Shown here: positions 57,761 to 64,000 of the stretch, in pieces
Numbering within the stretch: the stretch's first letter is position 1
How the letters are laid out: each line of letters begins with the position of its first letter
NCBI GenBank assembly: GCA_025667525.1
Contig: CM046878.1
Span: 404,853,275 to 404,917,274 of the forward strand
DNA length: 64,000 nt
Reading direction: 5' to 3'
Source of the DNA: Glebionis coronaria
Taxonomy: Eukaryota; Streptophyta; Magnoliopsida; Asterales; Asteraceae
Translations under genes and position numbers: made by a program
The notes under the pieces: generated by a model
What the model saw: only the letters and a program-made list of their open reading frames with translations
Databases searched by the model: none
What the model was told of the DNA's origin: nothing

Positions 57761-59380
57761 TGCTGTAGTAGCATCTAGTTGTTGCTTGAGCAATGTGTCA
57801 AGAGCTCCTTGTGAGTCCAAAATGTCTGATGGAGAAGCATCACTAGGAGTAGCATTAGCATTTGGAGAGACTGTGGTGGAATAGGATGGAACAACAAAAA
57901 TATCATCCTCCTCATCTGAGTCTGAAAAACTAGAATGAGCACCTGCACTAGAAGTTGCAAACACTTGTGGACCTGCATCTTGGTTAGTTTTGAAACGAAA
58001 ATATCCCAATGAATCACTAAGATAATCAAGATCAAAATACCATTCAGGACCCTTGCCTTGTATGTTTGACTTCTCCTTAAAATACATGAGATTAATAGTT
58101 TAAATGACTCGCTTAGCTTAAAGATTGTAGACACGATAAGCCCGAGAGTGAGCTGAATATCCCACTATGTATCCTTCATCTACCTTGCCATCAAATTTCC
58201 CCAAATAGTCACTAGTATTCAGAATGGTGACAGGACACCCAAATGGGTTCAAATGAGAAATGCTAGGTACTTTAGCTGTGAGTAGCTCATAGGGAGTCTT
58301 CTTGTGAGGATTGGTAATAGAAACTCTATTCAAGACATAACTTGCAGTATTGACAGCTTATGTCCAGAACATGGTTGGAAGCTTGGAATCGGCAAGCATT
58401 GTTCTCACAGCTTCTATTAGAGTCATGTTCTTCCTTTCTGCAACACCATTCTGTTAAGGAGTTCTTGATGCACTATAATCTCTTTTGATACCTTTAGAAT
58501 TACAAAGTGCTATGAGGTCTGCATTTTTGAACTCTGTTCCATTATCACATCGGATACCTTTTACCTTCTTGGACAACTGATTCTCAATTAGTGTAATAAA
58601 GTCCTTGAGAATTGAGTAGGTCTCACTTTTGGCAGCCATGAAGAAAACCTACGTAAACCTGCTATACCCATCAGTTACCACAAGACAATATTGTTTGTGG
58701 TCAATGCTCCTAATGGAGGTAGGACTAAATAAATCCATGTGTAGTAGCTGCAATGATTCAGTTATAAGGCTGAGAGCAGTAATGGCCTTGAAGGATGCTT
58801 TATGTTGTTTGCCTTTGCTGCATGCAAGGCAATTGATGTCATTTCTAAAAGTTTTGGGAGGTAAACCAGAGACCAAGTTCATATTTTCTAATTTGTGAAT
58901 GGTATTGAAGTTTACATGTCACATCCTTCTGTGCCATTTAGTGGCTTCATCTTCTGAGGCTTTAGCAACCAAACAAGCTAGTTGACCAGTAGGATTGACT
59001 TCATTCAGCTTGATACTATAGAGATTGTGTCTTCTAGGGATTCTGAGTAGAACTTCTTAGTCATCCGGGAGCTTAAAGTCTTTGGATAACACCAGTGCAT
59101 CAGTATCCGTAAAGAGGACAAACTGCTTCTTGTCACAAATCTGAGAGACAGAGATCAAGTTGAAGTTTTGAAGTGCTTCCACATAGTAGACCTGCTCAAA
59201 ATTAAGGTTAGGTGTCTGAATCGTTCCTTTGCGAGTGATCCTTCCTTAACCACCTCCAAAGTAGACTTTTCCGCCTTAAAATGGTACAAATTTAGATAGA
59301 AGTCCTTTATTCCCTGTCATGCTCCTAGAGAATCCACTATCAACTATCCCTAGAGTAGGATCTTGGTATGGAGTAACCTA
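57761..59380 (-). pseudogene. Copia A protease and integrase
   Basis: Protease V-D-S-G-F-S-R-S-M-T-G sits at 59343-59315, with its catalytic Asp kept. The pre-integrase/zinc region shows W-H-R-R-M and C-L-A-C. The core shows H-M-D-L-F (58745-58724), R-C-D-N-G-T-E-F (~58540) and N-G-V-A-E-R-K-N (~58440). At least six in-frame stops lie between 59270 and 58090; several fit C>T or G>A changes (TGG>TAG at ~58650, CAA>TAA at ~58455). The frame then runs open through D-L-D-Y-L-S-D-S into the linker, cut by Copia B at 57760. Confidence 0.9.
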
Positions 59381-62106
59381 CAACAACAAGAAAATATATA
59401 TGCAAAAGTTAGTGTCTTAAGGGGACCCAAACCTTTTCAGGTTTGAGCCTGCCTTGTGGATCTTTAGTAGATAGCCAAGAAGATTAATGAGATCCACTGT
59501 TGTTCTTAGGTTGCCTATTCATCATGTGGGTGTTATTGTTTGACCAAGAACAACCTACTGAGGGTTTAACAACAGTACCCAAATTTCCCAACCCAAAATA
59601 CATTTGGTCTGAATTAAAGAGATAATTCTGATTAAAGTTCTGAAAATAGTTGCTGGTTGGTCTATTAGGGATAAATCCATTGTTTCTCCAATGATCAGAA
59701 GCAAAAGGAGAGGTACTTCTAGAAGAAGAAAAAGATTGGGCACATGGGTTTAGTCTTCTAGAAGAATATGGAGCAACTCCTGGTGGACCAGGAGCAAGAA
59801 ATGCTTGATAAACAGAAGGATGTTGGTCATAAAAATCACAATCTTTAATCAAACGAAATTTACTTCCTTAAACAAAACATGTTTTAAACGAACTTTTATT
59901 CAATGACATTGTTTCATACTGCTAAATTTATTACACAAATTTCTAGGAGAAACAACATTCCTAGGACTCAATAAACTAGAACTAGACACAGTTGAAGTAG
60001 AAGCAACTCTCTCTTCACTCTTCCTAGCACTAGTAGCAGCAGGGTCATTTGTCTTGGAGCTTGTAGGTCTCGACTCTTCACTTGAACCACATGATGCAGA
60101 GTCACTGGCTTTGTCACTGAAAGTACAAGAGACAAAGTCATTAGTATTAGTAGAACTTTTTGGATACTCATGCATCTGTGTTCCGTCCAAGTCATTATGC
60201 CTAGAAATGGGCATAAAAGTTCCTGTAAGAGGTGGAGGGACAGCATGCATTTCTGCAGCTAGATGAAACCTATCCTAACTAGGTTTTCCCTCCTCCTCCT
60301 TGTCAGGATCAAAGACACTTGAAAAGGATAAATCAAACACATCTTCTGAATCAATATATTTATCAAATCCTAAACCTCTCTTAGTCCTACCAGACATGCT
60401 ACTATCAATTAACTTTGAAAGATTCTTAGGTGCATTTTGCCATTTTTCAAATCTGAAAAGTGTAGCATCCAATTTTTCCTTCATGTCTTGCTTATCCTTG
60501 ATACTGTCATCTTTTACCTTTTTAGTGTATTTTAATCATATTGGTTGTGTTTTCTAAATCAGTGTTCGGAATTCTAATTTTATCTCATATTCACGTTGTG
60601 TTTCTTGAAGCCACCTCTTTTGATGTTCCAATGTTTTTAAAGAATTCTTATATGCTTGAACCTCTAAAAAATACTTATCATTTTGTTCATTTAATTCATT
60701 GTATTGAGACAATAGTTATGAATATTTATCATGACAAACAAGAGGACAATGTTGTACCTGAGGTGAGATGCCCATAAGAGCAAACTCTTCTGCTTCCTCG
60801 GCATTGGACAGATTCCCAGCAATCATTGCAAACACAACAGTAGAAGGTTCAGCTGTTTCCAAGGTAGCATTCTGATGATCACTCCAGTTAACCATAGAGT
60901 CAACAGACACCAAAGCTTTCTTGTCATCCTTCACCTCCTGAATCTTGAAGGTTGAGTACCTGTTCTTCTCCTGGTCATTCTTGTTAGGGAATTCCCTAGC
61001 AAAGTGACATTGTTGCTGGCAGTTATAGCATCTAACCTTGCTTCTATCAATCCTTGCTGGCTCTCTTGGGTTGTAGTTAAACTTTTGACCGGCTTTCTTC
61101 TCAAACTTGTGAACCCGGAGAGTGAGCATGGCCATCTTCCACTTGAGATCCATTTCATCGAGGTCAAGTTTATCAACCTGTTTGAAGTTATCAAAAGTAA
61201 GCTGTTGTTGTGGATCAACATCAGCAACAAAAGAGTGAAGAACAGCTTCTACCATGCTACCAGACTTGGCTTTTGGTTCAGGAGTAGTAGTATGCTGACA
61301 AGACACAGTATAGTTTGGGCTACTAGCATAAGACATGGGACTAGATCCCATGCAACTCACAAAGGCAGAGTTAGCAGGAGTAGGGAAGGAATCACTTGAG
61401 TATCATCTCACATGAGGCTCAAAGGTTTTGAGCTTATAAAATAGATCATCAAAATTAAGATAGTCAAGGCCACCTTTTGCTTTAAGAGAGATTACCACCT
61501 GATTCCATGAGTAAGGTAAGGATCTAAGAAACCTTGCATTGATATCTCCATTGTCAGGTTTAGAACTGAGTTGATTCAACTGGCCCAGTATCTTTTGGAA
61601 CCTGTCATATCCTTGATGAATACCTTCAGTTTCTAAGATCTTGAATTCTGTGAATTCATCTCTCAGCATGGATCTACGCATTTTCTTTGACTCCTCATTC
61701 CCACCAAACCTTGCTTTTATTCCGTTCCAGATCTCTCTAGCATCATCCAGGTGATAAAAGTAACCCATGTGATCATCAGGAGGAGACTGAAGCAAAATAG
61801 TTTTTGCTTTGATCTCCTTCTGAACAACTGTGATTTCTTCATGAGTTTTAGGGTCAAGAAGAATAATATTACCATTCTTGTCTCTTCTAGTAAACCTCTT
61901 GCTGTTTCCATTCAAAATAATCTTCCAAAGATCTTGATCAGTGTTGGTGATCCAGCATTCCATCTTCATTGCCCAGCTATCATGCTCATCCTTTTCAAAA
62001 GAGGAAATTTTCCATTTGTGTTGGAAACCGTAGCAATGATCTGCTGAGGTTGTTGTGTTTTAGGGGTGATATCTTCTCCTGTATGAGTAGAACTCAAGGC
62101 AGACAT
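59381..62106 (-). pseudogene. Copia A gag
   Basis: ATG 62106 (M-S-A-L-S-S-T-H-T). A one-base shift near 61990 precedes a long frame (61969-61403) with the UBN2-type gag domain (M-K-M-E-C-W-I, A-R-F-G-G-N-E-E). After a TAA, 61360-60716 holds a zinc knuckle C-Y-N-C-Q-Q-Q-C-H-F-A-R-E-F whose final Cys is replaced by Phe. Further open segments (60484-59484) encode charged and Ser-rich sequence and an I-K-D-C-D-F-Y motif. The leader 62107-62167 is short. Confidence 0.88.
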
Positions 62107-62167
62107 GATTAAACAAAGATGTTAGTAATAAGAAAAATTTATTCTTCTTGTATAGAGACTCTCTCAG

Positions 62168-62179
62168 GCTCTGATACCA
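62168..62179 (-). other. Primer-binding site of Copia A
   Basis: The minus strand reads TGGTATCAGAGC two bases after the LTR. Confidence 0.92.
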
Positions 62180-62181
62180 CT

Positions 62182-62654
62182 TGTTGGGTCCACTAGATGT
62201 GGATCTTGCAGCCTGTTAGGGATGGTGAACGACTTCCGTAATCACAAGTATATTCATAGAGAGACTCTAGATGAATCACACAGTATAAGTGCGAAATACA
62301 AATACTATGAACAAGAAGAACATAATAACTATAATGACTTGATCCTTTACTAAGGATTTCTAATATTAATATAAACTAGAATAATGTTTGATGAAGGTGT
62401 GTATAACCCTTCTACCTACGGTTCCTTTTATACTACAAGGAAACCCTAATACATCAATAACCAAAACATGTTAAACTGATATGCATATCCTTTCCTAACA
62501 TATCTCATGCATATCCTAACAGAATACTCAAAATAATAAAGTTTGACTTTCTAAAGACCAGGAGCACGTGCTGCTCCTACTACTACTAGGACCAGGAGGA
62601 ACTACATACCTCCTAGTATACCTATTACAAGTAACTATTCCAAAGGTCCTAACA
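62182..62654 (-). repeat. 5' LTR of Copia A
   Basis: 473 bp, TGTTGGGTCC...GTCCTAACA on the plus strand. Near its U3 start it carries the palindrome AGCACGTGCT (62563-62572, a G-box core) amid CCAGGAG/CTAGTA words. Only one LTR copy is visible. The next five bases, cgtct, are the candidate target duplication. Confidence 0.88.
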
Positions 62655-64000
62655 CGTCTTGACTAAATGGATGGTGTATACGGATCATTCGGCTATCAAG
62701 TATCTTATGGCTAAACAAGATGCAATGCCAAGATTACTTCGTTGGATTCTCCTCCTTCAAGAATTTGATCACAAAATCGTTGACAAAAAAGGAGTCGAGA
62801 ATCTAGCGCCCGATCATCTTTCTCGTATGGAAGATCCTCACCAAAGTGTTTACGAGCCCAAGGAAATCACCGAAACAATTCCGCTCGAAACACTTGGTGT
62901 AGTGAATTCTAAGATTGATTCTTCTACCCCATGGTTTGCGGACATCGCAAATTACCATGCGGGCAACTTCATCATCAAGGGTATGACGACACAAGAAAAA
63001 CGAAAATTCTTTCGTGACGTCAAGTTCTATTTTTGGAACGACCCTTACTTGTTTCGAACTTGTGCGGATCAAATTATTCGACGTTGTGTCTTTGGTACCA
63101 AAGCTTCTAACATCCTTAGAGCTTGTCACGAGGGACCCACGGGTGGTCACCATGGTGCCAATCTCACGGCTAAGAAGGTTGTTGATGCCGGTTTCTTTTG
63201 GCCTACTATGTACCGAGATGCACATGCACTTGTGAAGTCTTGTGATTCATGCCAACGAAAAGGAAAAGCCCCACAAAACGATGAAATGCCACAAAATATC
63301 ATCCAAGTGTGTGAGATCTTTGACGTTTGGGGCATTGACTTTATGGGGTCGTTCCTATCATCTCGTGGTAATAAGTACATCCTTGTCTCCGTTGACTACC
63401 TATCTAAGTGGTTGGAAGCTAAGGCTTTGCCCACCAACGATGCTCGTGTGGTAGTCAAGTTTTTGAAAAGCTTGTTTTCTTGATTTGGAACCCTCGTGTG
63501 ATCATAAGCGATCGTGGAACCCATTTTTGTAACGACCAATTCGAAAGGGTCCTAAGGAAATATGGGGTTACACATCGTCTTTCTACGGCTTATCACCCAC
63601 AAACGAGTGGGCAAGTCGAGGTTTCAAACCGAGCTTTGAAGAGGATCTTGGAGAGATCTATTGGGGAGAACCGACAATCTTGGTCGGATAAGTTGGACGA
63701 TGCTTTATGGGCCTTTAGGACCGCTCATAAGACGCCCATCGGGTGCACTCCCTATAAGCTTGTGTATGGGAAGAATTGTCACTTGCCAATTGAACTTGAA
63801 CACAAAGCTTATTGGGCCCATAAACATTGTAATGAAGATATGGAGACGGCGGGAAAACACCGGAAAATGCAATTAAATAAATTTGATGAATTAAGGGACA
63901 TTGCTTATGAAAATTCATTGATTTATAAAGAAAGGACTAAAAAGTTTCATGATTCAAAAATTAAAAACCGGGTTTTTAACATTGGAGATCAAGTGTTGCT
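62655..64000 (+). mobile_element. Athila-like element C, internal fragment
   Basis: It contains the end of RNase H and most of integrase, running off the right edge. It is the host of Copia A and hence the outermost element seen. Its RT side should lie left of the window beyond Copia A's other end. Confidence 0.82.
62659..64000 (+). pseudogene. RNase H-integrase of element C, broken and cut by window end
   Basis: RNase H C-terminal part: [10 protein letters not shown] and A-P-D-H-L-S-R. Integrase zinc site: H...H and C-D-S-C. Core Asp in W-G-I-D-F-M-G. A TGA at 63481 (CGA in the Athila-1 pattern) and loss of one C near 63494 shift the frame. The remaining core ([15 protein letters not shown]) continues open in another frame to the window edge. 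It is a close relative of the Athila-1 integrase, clearly a separate copy. Confidence 0.92.

Larger units (their letters stand above)
12006..62654 (-). mobile_element. Copia A: Ty1/copia (Sirevirus-like) element split by Copia B
   Basis: On the minus strand the order is 5' LTR (62654-62182), primer site, gag, protease, integrase, [Copia B insertion 15655-57760], RT, RNase H, internal polypurine tract, spacer, extra ORF. Integrase before RT is diagnostic of Ty1/copia. YVDDIIFGST in RT, a large gag region and an extra 3' ORF fit the Sirevirus lineage (inference). The two halves read continuously in frame across the Copia B insertion once one gcagc copy is discounted. The 3' LTR is not visible between the extra ORF and Athila-1, so it is either displaced left of the window or lost. 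The left boundary given is therefore provisional. Confidence 0.85.

Noticed and set aside
7202..64000. Athila-1 and element C as two halves of one element
   Set aside because: Both contain the same integrase region with different sequences, so they are separate copies.

Overview
This window is plant nuclear DNA made entirely of LTR retrotransposons. I find no host protein-coding gene, rRNA, tRNA gene or CRISPR array. The retroelement families suggest a eudicot. The extra 3' ORF type in the two Copia elements and the Athila-type integrase are ones I associate with Asteraceae (moderate confidence, from memory of the families only).

The elements are stacked inside each other. Reading from the outside in: (1) Athila-like element C (+) is seen only at the right edge (62655-64000). 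(2) Copia element A (-) sits in C. Its 5' LTR is 62182-62654, its gag-protease-integrase half is 57756-62106, and its RT/RNase H plus extra ORF is 12071-15654. (3) Copia element B (-), 15655-57755, with target duplication gcagc, splits A. (4) B is itself split twice. The first insert is Athila-like element D (+), 21097-36683 (target duplication catct). The second is solo LTR E, 38774-52822 (gtaat). (5) D carries solo LTR F, 27026-29961 (accgt). E carries the chromovirus-like element Tekay-2 (-), 38837-51163 (acacg). On the left, Athila-like element 1 (+), ending at 12005, abuts A's extra ORF and is interrupted by chromovirus-like element Tekay-1 (-), 1-7201. One line of descent is therefore five elements deep: C, A, B, E, Tekay-2.

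LTR comparisons agree with this order. I count about 22 differences in 506 bp for B. D shows roughly a dozen in its first 460 bp. Tekay-2 shows about 20 in 3442 bp. The 225 bp of Tekay-1's second LTR that are visible are identical to the first.

Most pol and gag genes carry in-frame stops or frameshifts. Long open frames remain for the Athila-1 integrase (to 8514), several Copia segments, and a 516-residue ORF of unknown function (30109-31659) in element D, which has no RT, RNase H or integrase.

The most interesting features are the following. Both Copia elements have an accessory ORF downstream of RNase H. A retained internal polypurine tract and a spacer with promoter-like traits and element-specific motif arrays precede it. 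Tekay-2 has an exact internal copy of its polypurine tract. Both chromovirus-like elements have young LTRs around decayed interiors. Element D appears non-autonomous.
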